DNA from: Actinoalloteichus_B caeruleus
GTDB taxonomy: Bacteria > Actinomycetota > Actinomycetes > Mycobacteriales > Pseudonocardiaceae
Length of the DNA stretch: 64,000 nt
NCBI RefSeq assembly: GCF_000718005.1
Contig: NZ_JODV01000016.1
Direction: 5' to 3' (one strand)
Shown: positions 41,988 to 50,171 of the stretch, piece by piece
Numbering within the stretch: position 1 is the first letter of the stretch
Layout: each line of letters opens with the position of its first letter
Notes under the pieces: generated by a model
The model's database searches: none
What the model was told of the DNA's origin: nothing
The model's input: the letters and a program-made list of their open reading frames with translations, nothing else
Program-made: the position numbers and the translations under genes

Positions 41988-42017
41988 CCGGGAACGCGGT
42001 CCCCACCGCGTTCCCGG
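41988..42017 (+). terminator. Hairpin between peptide gene and sagB (attenuator-like)
   Basis: A perfect 13-bp stem (41988-42000 with 42005-42017, arm CCGGGAACGCGGT) and a CCCC loop. It lies 92 bases past the peptide stop and 117 before sagB. No U-tract, so partial termination or RNA stability control is the likely role. Confidence 0.7.
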
Positions 42018-42134
42018 CCCTCCCACCCGCGCCCGGTGGCGGGGGCGGAGCCGGGTCGGTCCCACCGGTCCCGACGTCAAGCTTGTCCACGGCCGTTCGA
42101 GCGCGGCCGACCCAGCAGCGGAAGCAGGGGTGGC

Positions 42135-43301
42135 ATGGAATACCGACGCGCGCGCAGTCTCGCCCTGTACTGGCACGACGGCGAACTCACCGCGGAGAAC
42201 TACCTGGAACCGCGTTCCACCGACGAGGAGACGGAGAACGCGGTGGCGGTGGACGCCGAGGCGGTGCGGCTGCTCAGCCTGTTCGAGGAGTGGACCGACG
42301 TGGAGGCGGTGGTCGCCGACCACCCCGACCACGATCCCGATTCGGTCCGCGCCGCGGTGGAACTCCTCGCCGAGGACGGGCTGCTCGTCCCCAGGTCGGC
42401 CGCCGACCGGGAGGAACGGTTCCTGACGGCCTGGCGCGACTGGGGCGAGGACGCGCGGTTCTTCCACTTCGGCACCCGCAACGCGATCTACACCGGCGAC
42501 AGCGTGGAACAGCGGCGGGCGGACGCGCGCTGGGTGCGGGAGACCGGGGGGACCCCGCCGGCGATCTTCAAGCACTACCCGGGGGCTCCCCGGGTCTACC
42601 TGCCCCGTGACGTGCGGCGGATGACCGACGACTTCGGCGACGTCCTGCTGCGCCGCCGCACCCACCGCGTGTTCACCGGGGCGGAGGTGAGCATGCGGGA
42701 CCTGTCCTCGGTCCTGCACTACACCTTCGCGCCCACCCAGCTCTACGACGCCGGTGACCTGGGAACGCTCATGCTGCGCACCAGCCCGTGCGGTGGCGCC
42801 CGCCACGAACTCGAGGGCTACGTGGCGGTGCTCGACGTGGAGGGGGTCCCGCCCGGCCTGTACCACTACGACGGGGAGTCGCACGCGCTCGAACTGGTGG
42901 ACGCCGACTTCGACCGGGCCCGGCTGCACCGGCTGACCTACGAGTCGGAGATGTGCACGCCCTCGGCGTTCGTGTGCTTCGTGACCGCCGTGTTCGAACG
43001 GACCATGTACAAGTACCGGAACTCGCGGGCCCTGCGGGTGACCCTGCTCAGCGCGGGACACCTCGGCCAGACCTTCGTGCTGACGGCCACCGCGCTCGGG
43101 CTGGGCGCCTGGCAGAGCGCCGCGTTCCGGGACGACGAGACCGACGCTTCCCTCGGTGTCGACGGCTTCGAGGAGGGCACGGTCTACATGTTCGGCGCGG
43201 GACATCCCGTCCTCGCCGAGAACGGCATGCCGAAGGGGGTCACCCGCGCCGGGCTGGTCGACCGGTCGAGTCTGACGGCGGGTCCCCACGGAACCGGTTG
43301 A
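42135..43301 (+). CDS. SagB-type (nitroreductase-fold) FMN dehydrogenase with N-terminal wHTH-like domain
   Basis: A 388-residue protein, ATG 42135 with AGGGG upstream. Residues about 110-375 form a SagB/ThcOx nitroreductase-fold domain: LLRRRTHRVFTGAEVSM, TSPCGGARHELEGYVAV, LHRLTYESEMC, LLSAGHLGQTFVLTATALGL, LGAWQSAAFRDDE. Such enzymes bind FMN and oxidise azolines or other peptide bonds in RiPP pathways. Residues about 1-85 form a small winged-helix-like region (AVDAEAVRLLSLFEEWTDVE, DPDSVRAAVELLAEDGLLV) that resembles PqqD-type peptide-binding domains. No YcaO cyclodehydratase is nearby, so azole formation is uncertain and another dehydrogenation is possible. It follows the peptide gene and precedes MFS and ferric-reductase-like genes. 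Confidence 0.85.
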   Translation: MEYRRARSLALYWHDGELTAENYLEPRSTDEETENAVAVDAEAVRLLSLFEEWTDVEAVVADHPDHDPDSVRAAVELLAEDGLLVPRSAADREERFLTAWRDWGEDARFFHFGTRNAIYTGDSVEQRRADARWVRETGGTPPAIFKHYPGAPRVYLPRDVRRMTDDFGDVLLRRRTHRVFTGAEVSMRDLSSVLHYTFAPTQLYDAGDLGTLMLRTSPCGGARHELEGYVAVLDVEGVPPGLYHYDGESHALELVDADFDRARLHRLTYESEMCTPSAFVCFVTAVFERTMYKYRNSRALRVTLLSAGHLGQTFVLTATALGLGAWQSAAFRDDETDASLGVDGFEEGTVYMFGAGHPVLAENGMPKGVTRAGLVDRSSLTAGPHGTG

Positions 43302-43422
43302 GCCGGCCGGCCGACCAGCCGCGTCCGGAGGAGACGGAGCACCAGCGGCCAGCCGGAGCTGGCCGCTGCGACCCCTGCCGTCCCGCTACCGGGAACTCGC
43401 TGGTCAACCAGGGGTCACCGGG

Positions 43423-44754
43423 ATGGTGGCCGTCGCACTGCTCTCCAGGGTGGCGCTCCGGACGTACCCGGTGGGAGTGCTGCTGCTGGCGGTACAGGCC
43501 ACGGATTCCCACGCACATGCTGGGTGGGTGAGCGGCGCGGCGGCGATCGGCGACGCGACGGCCGTGCCGTGGCAGGGTCGGCGGGTGGACCTGTTCGGCC
43601 CTCGGCGGTCGACGGTGGTCCTCGCCCCGACCAACCCGGGCTGCTTCGTCACACTGGTGGTCGCGCTGGGCGGGCCGGCCGCCGGGCCGGCCCCGGTGCT
43701 GGTGGCGTTCGCGTCCGGGGCCACCCTGCTCCGGGTGGCCCCGGAGCAGCGGGCCCCCTGGTCCGAGGTGGTGCCCGCACCGGGAACCCGGCGGGCCGCG
43801 CTGGGGGTGGACGCCGCGACCCTTGACCTCGCCCTGGTGGGCGGTCCGCTGTCGGCGGCCGCGATCGCGGTGGCGGCGGGGTCGGCCACGACGGTGCCGG
43901 GCGGGGTGGTGTTGGTCCTCCGCGTGGCGTCGTGGTTCCTCGCACTGCTGGCCACCCGGGACGCTGAGGGGCGGCGGCGGGCCGACCGCGCCCGCCGGTA
44001 CCCGGCCCCGGGTGGTGACGTACCCGGTGCTGGCGCGAGGAGGCGTCGCCGGCCCAGGGGCGTGCTCGCCGCCCTCGCCGCGTCCCCGTGCCCCCTGGTA
44101 CTGGCCGTCGCCGCGGTGGACGGCGGTGTGCTGGGCACCCTGCGCGTCGCGTTCGCGGTGTTGGGGCGCCGACACACCATGTCCGGGGTGCTCGGCCTCG
44201 CGGTGGCGTCGTTCGGGGTGGGCGGCGTGGGCGGTGGGCCGTGGTCCGGTGGCCGGTGTGCCGGGGCCACGCCGGCGCGAGCGATACCGCTGCTCCTGAC
44301 CGGGTACACGGCGGCCACCCTGCTCCTCGCCGTCGACGAGGGGCCCGTGACACCGGTGGCGCTGGCCGCCACCGCGGGCTGGTGGTCGGGGCCCGTCGTG
44401 GTCCACACCCTCGATCTCGTGGCCCGCCACGCCCGCGCCGGGGCCGGCACCGAGGCCGTCGCCTGCGGCATCACCGCGACCTTCACCGGCGCCGCCGCCG
44501 GCAACGCGCTCGGCGGCCTGGCGGCGTCGTCCGGATACCAGCCCGCCGTCCTGGCCGCGGCCTCCTCCGGCGGACTCGCCGCGCTGCTGGCGCTCGCGTG
44601 TCGCGGTCGGCTGGCCGTGGTGGACGGGGAGATCTCGGCGGCGGGGAGCACCACACCGCCGTCGTCCGCCGGCCGGGGAAGGGCCGGCGACCCACCCGGT
44701 CGGCACCGTGGCCGGCCGGGGCGAACGAGGAGGACCAGGAGCAATGCACACTGA
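43423..44754 (+). CDS. MFS-type membrane transporter of the SagB locus
   Basis: A 443-residue hydrophobic protein with about 12 membrane segments, e.g. VALRTYPVGVLLLAVQAT near the start, GCFVTLVVALGG, LPGRVV-like stretches and a C-terminal pair before a hydrophilic tail (GRAGDPPGRHRGRPGR). An MFS loop motif, WQGRRVDLFGPRRS, lies between segments 2 and 3. It begins 121 bases after sagB and its end overlaps the next gene by 11 bases, so it belongs to the operon. A role in exporting the modified peptide, or importing a metal complex, is inferred. The sequence is unusually Gly/Ala/Val-rich and poorly conserved with typical MFS proteins. Confidence 0.75.
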   Translation: MVAVALLSRVALRTYPVGVLLLAVQATDSHAHAGWVSGAAAIGDATAVPWQGRRVDLFGPRRSTVVLAPTNPGCFVTLVVALGGPAAGPAPVLVAFASGATLLRVAPEQRAPWSEVVPAPGTRRAALGVDAATLDLALVGGPLSAAAIAVAAGSATTVPGGVVLVLRVASWFLALLATRDAEGRRRADRARRYPAPGGDVPGAGARRRRRPRGVLAALAASPCPLVLAVAAVDGGVLGTLRVAFAVLGRRHTMSGVLGLAVASFGVGGVGGGPWSGGRCAGATPARAIPLLLTGYTAATLLLAVDEGPVTPVALAATAGWWSGPVVVHTLDLVARHARAGAGTEAVACGITATFTGAAAGNALGGLAASSGYQPAVLAAASSGGLAALLALACRGRLAVVDGEISAAGSTTPPSSAGRGRAGDPPGRHRGRPGRTRRTRSNAH

Positions 44755-45715
44755 CGAACCAGCGGCGCCCGCTCCGCGCCGCGACAGGAGGGACCGCACC
44801 CTGCGGTCCGACCTCAGAGCCATGCTGCCGGACCTGGCGATCGCCCTGCTGGTGACGGCGTCGGTCTACGGGATCCTGCACTGGCGGATCGACAACGGCA
44901 CGTCGGACACGGCCCTGGTGATGCCCTTCATGGCCGACGCCGCCGCGAACTGGCCCTACTGGCTCAGCCAGGCTTTCGGCTGGTCGGCCCTGTTGTGGTC
45001 CTGGGTCACGGTGCTGTTCGGCCTGCTCGTCGGCGGGAGCCGGCCGGCGTGGATCAGGCTGCGTCCCGCCACCATCGAACGGCTGCACCGGACGACCAGC
45101 CTGACGGTCATCGCCCTGATATTCGCCCACGCCCTGGTGCTCAGCTGGGACAGCGGGAACGACCTGCTCGGCGCGTTCGTGCCCGGGCTCTACTCGCACG
45201 CGCCAGGGCGGTTCGCGGTGGCGATCGGTGTGATCGCCTTCTGGCTGGCCCTGCCGATGGGGCTGACCTACTACGTGCGGAACCGGATGGGCCCTCGCCT
45301 GTGGCGGATGACGCACCGGTTCATCATCGTCGTCTACGTGCTCGGGATCTGGCACACGTTCCTGTGGGGCACCAACGTGTGGTTCACGGGTGGCCTGCGC
45401 ACCGTTCTCTGGGTGATGCAGATCCCGGTGGCCCTGCTGTTCCTGTGGCGGCTCCTGTACCCGGCTCGGCGTGGTGAACGGGTGCCGTGGCGTCCCTCGG
45501 AGTGGTCCGCTGGCCTCAGCGCGCGCGACGTCGGTTCCCTGGTGCTGCGGCTCGGTGCGGCGGCGGTCGTGGTGGCGCTGCTCGTCGTCATCGCCACCGG
45601 CAACACCGGGGGCGCCGACCGCGAGGACTACCCGAAGACCAGCACGAGTGACGGTGGGGGGCACGACCACCACGGGGACCACGAGGGGCACGACCACTCG
45701 GGGCACGGCCACTGA
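44744..45715 (+). CDS. Ferric-reductase-like heme membrane protein with His-rich C-terminal tail
   Basis: A 323-residue membrane protein, ATG 44744 with AGGAG upstream, overlapping the MFS gene by 11 bases. It has six or seven membrane helices, with conserved His residues in RLHRTTSLTV, LIFAHALVLS, MTHRFIIVVY and GIWHTFLW. These match the b-heme-binding His pairs of the ferric reductase-like transmembrane domain (YedZ/NOX type). No flavin/NAD domain follows, so electrons must come from a partner. The last 30 residues are rich in His, Asp and Gly (GGGHDHHGDHEGHDHS), a likely metal-binding tail. It suggests a metal or redox link of the SagB locus. Confidence 0.85.
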   Translation: MHTDEPAAPAPRRDRRDRTLRSDLRAMLPDLAIALLVTASVYGILHWRIDNGTSDTALVMPFMADAAANWPYWLSQAFGWSALLWSWVTVLFGLLVGGSRPAWIRLRPATIERLHRTTSLTVIALIFAHALVLSWDSGNDLLGAFVPGLYSHAPGRFAVAIGVIAFWLALPMGLTYYVRNRMGPRLWRMTHRFIIVVYVLGIWHTFLWGTNVWFTGGLRTVLWVMQIPVALLFLWRLLYPARRGERVPWRPSEWSAGLSARDVGSLVLRLGAAAVVVALLVVIATGNTGGADREDYPKTSTSDGGGHDHHGDHEGHDHSGHGH

Positions 45716-45895
45716 CGGTGGCACGGCAGCGGAGTGGGAGGCCGAGCGCCGGCGCGGGCGCCGGCCTCCGATCATCCTCGGCGAGGGCCAGCGGACCCCG
45801 GGACGAGGCGAGCCGGGGGGCGCCGACCGATGGCCGTGGCGGAGCTGGGCTGGTGAGGCCCTTGCGCACGTGGGACGCGGCTGGGGCGCTCGCGC

Positions 45896-46228
45896 CTATG
45901 CGGGGGGTGCGCTGTCCGGACCGAGGTCGGGGTGCGGCCGGCGGGGGTGACGTGGTGGTTCCGGGGTGGGCGGGACCGCGTCGGGTTCCGGCCAGGTCGG
46001 CTGCTCGTCGGGTTCCTGCACGGGCGGCACGTCGTCACGGGTGGGTTCCCGTGGGCTGTCGTCCGGCTCGGGTGTGCCCGGGAAGTCCGGTGATGGTTCC
46101 TCCCGATCCCGTCGAGCCGGGTCGTCGGGGGCTCGGGAGGTGGAGTGACGGGTCCCGTCGGCGGGACGCGGCGAGGACGGGGAGCCACGCGCACCCGCAC
46201 CCCGGCGCCGTCGGCGGTCGCGCGTCAT
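45896..46228 (-). CDS. Small Pro-rich disordered hypothetical protein
   Basis: A 110-residue protein starting at ATG 46228 with a strong GAGGAGG. The sequence starts MTRDRRRRRGAGARGSP and is almost wholly Pro, Glu, Asp and Arg (PTPEPPRHPRRPHPD), so it should be disordered. No domain, signal peptide or membrane segment. Probably a real small gene of unknown role; its translation rests on the ribosome binding site only. Confidence 0.45.
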   Translation of the reverse strand: MTRDRRRRRGAGARGSPSSPRPADGTRHSTSRAPDDPARRDREEPSPDFPGTPEPDDSPREPTRDDVPPVQEPDEQPTWPEPDAVPPTPEPPRHPRRPHPDLGPDSAPPA

Positions 46229-46339
46229 CGGGCCTCCTCCTCGAACGTGGACCCACCGGGGCGGCTCGGCACTAGGAGTGCGGCCGCGACCGGGCGGACC
46301 CGCGGCCCCGGCGCTGTCGAGCCAGCACCGGCGGCAACG

Positions 46340-46525
46340 TCAGTCCGGCGGTTCCTGGTCGGAGCTGTCCACCGAGTCCGCCGTGTCGAGCTCCGGGTCC
46401 ACCGCCGCCAGGTCCTCCGCGTCGATGTCCAACTCCGGTAGCCGGACGTCCAGCTCCGGCGGGGTGGGCGTGTCCGGAGCCAGGGGCGGCTGCGGGTTCA
46501 GCCCGTCTCGGTCGTGTCGTTCCAT
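46340..46525 (-). CDS. Small acidic hypothetical protein
   Basis: A 61-residue acidic protein from ATG 46525 with AGGAG six bases upstream. Starts MERHDRDGLNPQPP, has the repeated LPELDIDAEDLAAVDPELD pattern and ends SDQEPPD. No domain is recognised. Possibly an unstructured small regulator; its neighbours are other hypotheticals on the same strand. Confidence 0.45.
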   Translation of the reverse strand: MERHDRDGLNPQPPLAPDTPTPPELDVRLPELDIDAEDLAAVDPELDTADSVDSSDQEPPD

Positions 46526-46674
46526 GCTCCTGGGGTACCCCGACGTCGTCGCCGGGACGCGTCCGGAGCACATCCGCCTGAGGATTTCGGGGCCGGATCC
46601 GTTCGCGGGAGCGGCGGGAGGGAAGTCGGACGCTGGGAGCGGGCGGATCGGTGAGGGTCGGGGTCGGCACGGGT

Positions 46675-46754
46675 GTCGCCTCTCGGCGGAAATCCGAACG
46701 CGGCTCCGGCCGAACCGGTGTTCCGCGACGGTAGGAGTGTTGAGCCCGGGGGAC
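46675..46754. repeat. Dispersed intergenic repeat, copy A
   Basis: An 80-base element that matches 48853-48931 at about 88% identity, sharing AACGCGGCTCCGGCCG, TTCCGCGACGG and GAGTGTTGAGCCCGGGGGAC. It begins 44 bases past the stop of the gene at 46799-47788 (minus strand). Confidence 0.75.
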
Positions 46755-46798
46755 CAGCCCCGTGCCGACCGCTCGGATCAACGCCGTCCTCCCTCGGT

Positions 46799-47788
46799 CT
46801 ATTCCTCGGCGTGCTCCTCGACGCTCCCGGGGACCGGGTCCAGCTCGGCCGCCGGCGGCACGGGGAGCCGGAACCGGCGCGACCGCACGTGCGCCACCAG
46901 GTCCGGTTCGGGGGGGACGTCGTGTTCGCGCAGGTAGTAGGGGACGGCACCGGACCAGACCCAGACGCCGTCGGAGTGCAGGGTGTGCGGCACGGTGGCC
47001 GGCAGGGCGGGGTCCAGTTCGTCGGGGCCGGTGGCCACGGCCGACACGGTCGGCGCGTTCTCCAGGTAGGAGAGCAGGGGAGAGCGTTCGGCGGGGGGGA
47101 CCTGTTCGCGGGTGGCACGGGGGCGCCCGTCGGGGTCGGAACCGTCGAACACCCGTGCCTGGCGCAACTCGGCGCGGGTCGCCGCTGGGGTTGTGCCGGG
47201 GGCCGTGGGCGGGCCGGCCGTCGCGCGGCGGTCCCTGCCAGGCCGGGCCCGGCCGCGTCGCGGCACCCCGTCCGGCCGGTCGGGGGTCGGCGGGGCCGCC
47301 ACCTCGGTGGGTGGGCGTTGGTTGGCGGGGGAGGTCCCGGTCGGCTGGACCCGCGCCAGGTGGTCCCGCCACCAGCTGGGCAGCCGTTCGTCGTCCCGGG
47401 GGTGTCGGCGCAGCTCCTCCAGCCAGACCGAGGGGGGAGGTCGGATGGCCCAGCGGGGTTCCCTGTCGAACTCCCACCGCTGTTCGAAGGAACCCGCCTT
47501 CTGGTCGAGGACGAGGACTCCGCTGACCCACGTCCCGGTCCCCGGCTGGTACATGGTCGTCCTGACCCGGTCGAGCAGCGGCGGCAGGCCCTCCGGCGGT
47601 GGGACGCGGTGGCTGGTGCCGTCCGGCATCACCACCCACACCTCCCACTCGGCGTGCTGCCCGGCCGCCCGGCAGAGCACCTGCACGGACGACCAGCCGG
47701 GGGCAAGGCCACGACGCAGCTCGGCGGCGGCGAGGTTCAGCAGTCGCTGCGGCTCCCGTTCCCCACCTGACCGTGCGGGGTGTCTCAT
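46799..47788 (-). CDS. Two-domain hypothetical protein, YezG/DUF600-like N-terminus
   Basis: A 329-residue protein starting at ATG 47788 (GAGAGGA upstream). The first domain (about 1-150) resembles the YezG/DUF600 immunity-type fold: LLNLAAAELRRGLAPGWSS, QRWEFDREPRWAIRPPPSVW, ELRRHPRDDERLPSWW. A disordered Arg/Pro linker follows (about 155-215), then a C-terminal domain with LLSYLENAPTVSAV, HTLHSDGVWVWSGAVPYYL, REHDVPPEPDLVAHVRSR, which recurs in many actinomycete proteins of unknown role. Polymorphic-toxin immunity is plausible, but no toxin gene is next to it. Confidence 0.75.
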   Translation of the reverse strand: MRHPARSGGEREPQRLLNLAAAELRRGLAPGWSSVQVLCRAAGQHAEWEVWVVMPDGTSHRVPPPEGLPPLLDRVRTTMYQPGTGTWVSGVLVLDQKAGSFEQRWEFDREPRWAIRPPPSVWLEELRRHPRDDERLPSWWRDHLARVQPTGTSPANQRPPTEVAAPPTPDRPDGVPRRGRARPGRDRRATAGPPTAPGTTPAATRAELRQARVFDGSDPDGRPRATREQVPPAERSPLLSYLENAPTVSAVATGPDELDPALPATVPHTLHSDGVWVWSGAVPYYLREHDVPPEPDLVAHVRSRRFRLPVPPAAELDPVPGSVEEHAEE

Positions 47789-49046
47789 CGCGGTTCGTCC
47801 TCTCGCTGCGGTGGCACCGCCGGCGGATCCGTCGCGGCGGGACATGGAGCGGCCATCCGGCGTCGTGCGCCTCGACTGCTCACCGTGACCGCCCGGCGGG
47901 CAGCCGCTGCCGTTCGGGTGGGCCTCCCGAGGGACCCGTGCGCACCGTTCCCGTTCCGAGCCGCCGCCATCCGGGCGGACCACGGCGGGACCGGCGACCA
48001 CGCGGACGGCCGCCGCGCCGAGGGGGCGTCCGGGGGAGAGCGGCGCCGGTGGCCGGTGGCGCGCCAGGTGGGCCACTCGGCGGTGTCGGGCGGCCGTGGT
48101 CGGGCTGGGAGGGACCTCGGCCGGGCCGAGCCGGGCACCCGGGCGCGGGCCTGGTTCGAACCCGCGGTCCAGCCCACGCCCCTCGTGCTCCTCCGGACGC
48201 CAGGGACCCCGCCCGGGCTCGCGTGCCGCCCCTCCCCAGCCGTGGCCCTCACCGCTGGCCTGACCCGCGGCGCCCCGTGGCGGCCTGGCCGTGCTGACCT
48301 GCGCGGAGACCGTGGCGGAGTGCCCGGCTGGCCTGATGCCTCAATCGAGGTCGGGCACCGGCCGAGGGTTGGGACGGGACACCGCGTGGGGGAACGGAAG
48401 AAGCTCGGGACCGGGATGTCCGGCGCGGTGGCGGCGTCCGGGTGGTCTCCTCCCACGGGCTACTCGGAACGCCGCGCCGCGCGAGTGGTCGAGCACTTCG
48501 CCGGTCACGCTGCGGAGGGCGTCGAGGAGCTGGTCGACGGCGCTCCTGGGCGGGCGAGTGCGGTGATGCCTCCGTGCGGTCCGACACCACGACCTCCCGT
48601 GCTCGCTGCGCCTCCCGCCATGGTCGCGCAGCTCGGTCACCGTGGGTACGGATCCGAGGTCGGTTGGTCCGGATGGCCGACGGCACCTGGTGTCGTACTG
48701 CGCCGGGCGCAGCACGGCCCGCCGGTGGGGAGGACGTTCCTCGGAGCTGGTCGCGCACCGGTCCACGACACCGACCGTGGTGGGAGCGCCACTCGGACGG
48801 CGGTTGCCCTCCGGCGGAGGAGCTCGGGAGCCCAAGTAGGGCCGGCGCGGCGGTCGCCTCACGGCGATGACCCGAACGCGGCTCCGGCCGGACCGGTATT
48901 CCGCGACGGCCGAGTGTTGAGCCCGGGGGACACGACCGCGCCGGCACCTCCTGACTACCCCACCGGGGCCGCGGTCATGCCTCGGGTGGGACGCCGATCC
49001 CGTCCGCTGGCGGCCGCTCGGGTCGTCCGGCACCGGAAGGCCCGGG
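47789..49046. other. 1.26-kb gene-poor stretch
   Basis: No gene can be supported. Several frames are open on both strands because of GC content, but none has a good ribosome binding site and protein-like composition together. One minus-strand frame near 48500-48600 (SAVDQLLDALRSVTGEV) looks locally coding and may be a decayed gene. The repeat copy B lies at 48853-48931. Confidence 0.55.
48853..48931. repeat. Dispersed intergenic repeat, copy B
   Basis: Second copy of the 80-base element at 46675-46754, here 79 bases, about 2.1 kb away. It lies 115 bases past the stop of the J-domain gene at 49047. Both copies are thus at the 3' side of minus-strand genes, hinting at a transcript-end element. 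Confidence 0.75.
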
Positions 49047-50171
49047 TCAGGAGCGGGCCGAGGCGGACACCACCTGGTTCAGGACCGCTTTGAACAGGTC
49101 GGCGTCCACGGCCGTGGGGTCCTCGGCCAACCATGCGCCGACCTCGTCGACGAACCGCTCCGGGGTCATCGGGGCGGAGATCGAACCGTCGTCCTCCTCG
49201 GTGGTGATCTCGCCGGCCCGGCTCGGGTAGAGGAGCAGCGCCCCCCGGACTTCGACTCCGGGCAGCAGCCGGCGGTAGGCGGCGACCACGTCGGGGAGGC
49301 GAACGCTCCCACCCCGGAACGGGTGCCCGTTGCGCCAGAGCTCCCCGTCCTCGTCGACGGCGTAGTGGCCGGGCAGCCAGGCCCGGGACTCGACGAGGAC
49401 CAGCCTGCGGCCGCAGAGCACCGCGTGGTCGACATCGGAGAACACGGAGTCGGGCATGGCCAACCCGTGGAAGATCCGCACCCCGGGGATCCGGGTCAGG
49501 TATGTCGTCAGCAGGTCGGCGGTGAGCTGTTCGGCGACCTCGTCCCGCTCCGCTCCCGGCCGGCCGAAGACGCGGGTGTCACCGAACTCCTCGGCGAAGG
49601 CGCGGTCCGTCCGGCTCGCGGCCAGCTGGCGGCGCACGATCCGGATCACCCAGCCCGCGGCGGCCGCGACCAGCAGCAGCCACATCATCAGCGAGACGGG
49701 CGAGCCGACCATCACCGGCGCGAGCGCGAGCAGCGCCGCCCACAGCCCGGTGGCCGCGAGAGGTGGGGCGTGCCCGCAGCCGGCGGGAGGGACGTGCCGG
49801 ACGTGGTCGGTCTCCCGGACGGTCGTCCACCAGTCGAGGTCGTCGGGATCCACCTTGGGCGTGGGCGGGACGAAATCGGGGTCGGTGCCGAAGGGACGGC
49901 GGTGGCCGCGTCGCCGTGAGTGCCAGCGGGAGGGCGAGCGGGAGTCCCCTGGAGCGGCCGGCGGCGCGGCGGCCCTGGCACGGTCGCGGTCGTACTGGCG
50001 GCGCAGGAGCGGGTCGGTCAGCGTCTCGTAGGCGTCCTGGAGCAGCCGGAACGCGCCCGCCGTGCCACCCGCGTCCGGGTGCATCGTCTTGGCGAGCTGG
50101 CGGTAGGCCGACTTGACCTCGGCGGTGGTCGCGTCACGGGACAGACCGAGCAGTTCGTAGTGGTCGACCAC
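49047..50171 (-). CDS. J-domain / membrane / NERD-like nuclease-fold protein
   Basis: A 374-residue fusion. Residues 1-65 form a J-domain with the conserved HPD (YELLGLSRDATTAEVKSAYR, AKTMHPDAGG). A basic, disordered stretch precedes two membrane segments (about 145-165 and 165-185, LAPVMVGSPVSLMMWLLLVA). The C-terminal part is NERD-like: VAEQLTADLLTTYL, SDVDHAVLCGRRLVLVESRAW, with the D-x-H and E-x-R/K pattern of the nuclease-related domain. The J-domain should recruit DnaK. Such fusions are rare, and the partner or substrate is unknown. ATG 50171, monocistronic. Confidence 0.8.
   Translation of the reverse strand: MVDHYELLGLSRDATTAEVKSAYRQLAKTMHPDAGGTAGAFRLLQDAYETLTDPLLRRQYDRDRARAAAPPAAPGDSRSPSRWHSRRRGHRRPFGTDPDFVPPTPKVDPDDLDWWTTVRETDHVRHVPPAGCGHAPPLAATGLWAALLALAPVMVGSPVSLMMWLLLVAAAAGWVIRIVRRQLAASRTDRAFAEEFGDTRVFGRPGAERDEVAEQLTADLLTTYLTRIPGVRIFHGLAMPDSVFSDVDHAVLCGRRLVLVESRAWLPGHYAVDEDGELWRNGHPFRGGSVRLPDVVAAYRRLLPGVEVRGALLLYPSRAGEITTEEDDGSISAPMTPERFVDEVGAWLAEDPTAVDADLFKAVLNQVVSASARS

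Noticed and set aside
40347..43289. A 980-codon minus-strand open frame opposite the NYN, peptide and SagB genes
   Set aside because: Shadow frame; Arg/Pro/Gly-rich, no ribosome binding site, and would contradict clear plus-strand genes.
42135..43301. Plain nitroreductase or Cla/Tet detoxification enzyme
   Set aside because: The N-terminal winged-helix-like domain, the SagB pattern and the adjacent peptide gene favour peptide modification, though this is not proven.
46675..48931. Insertion sequence bounded by the two 80-base repeats
   Set aside because: The copies are direct, without transposase or target duplication; the region between holds only the YezG-like gene and a desert.
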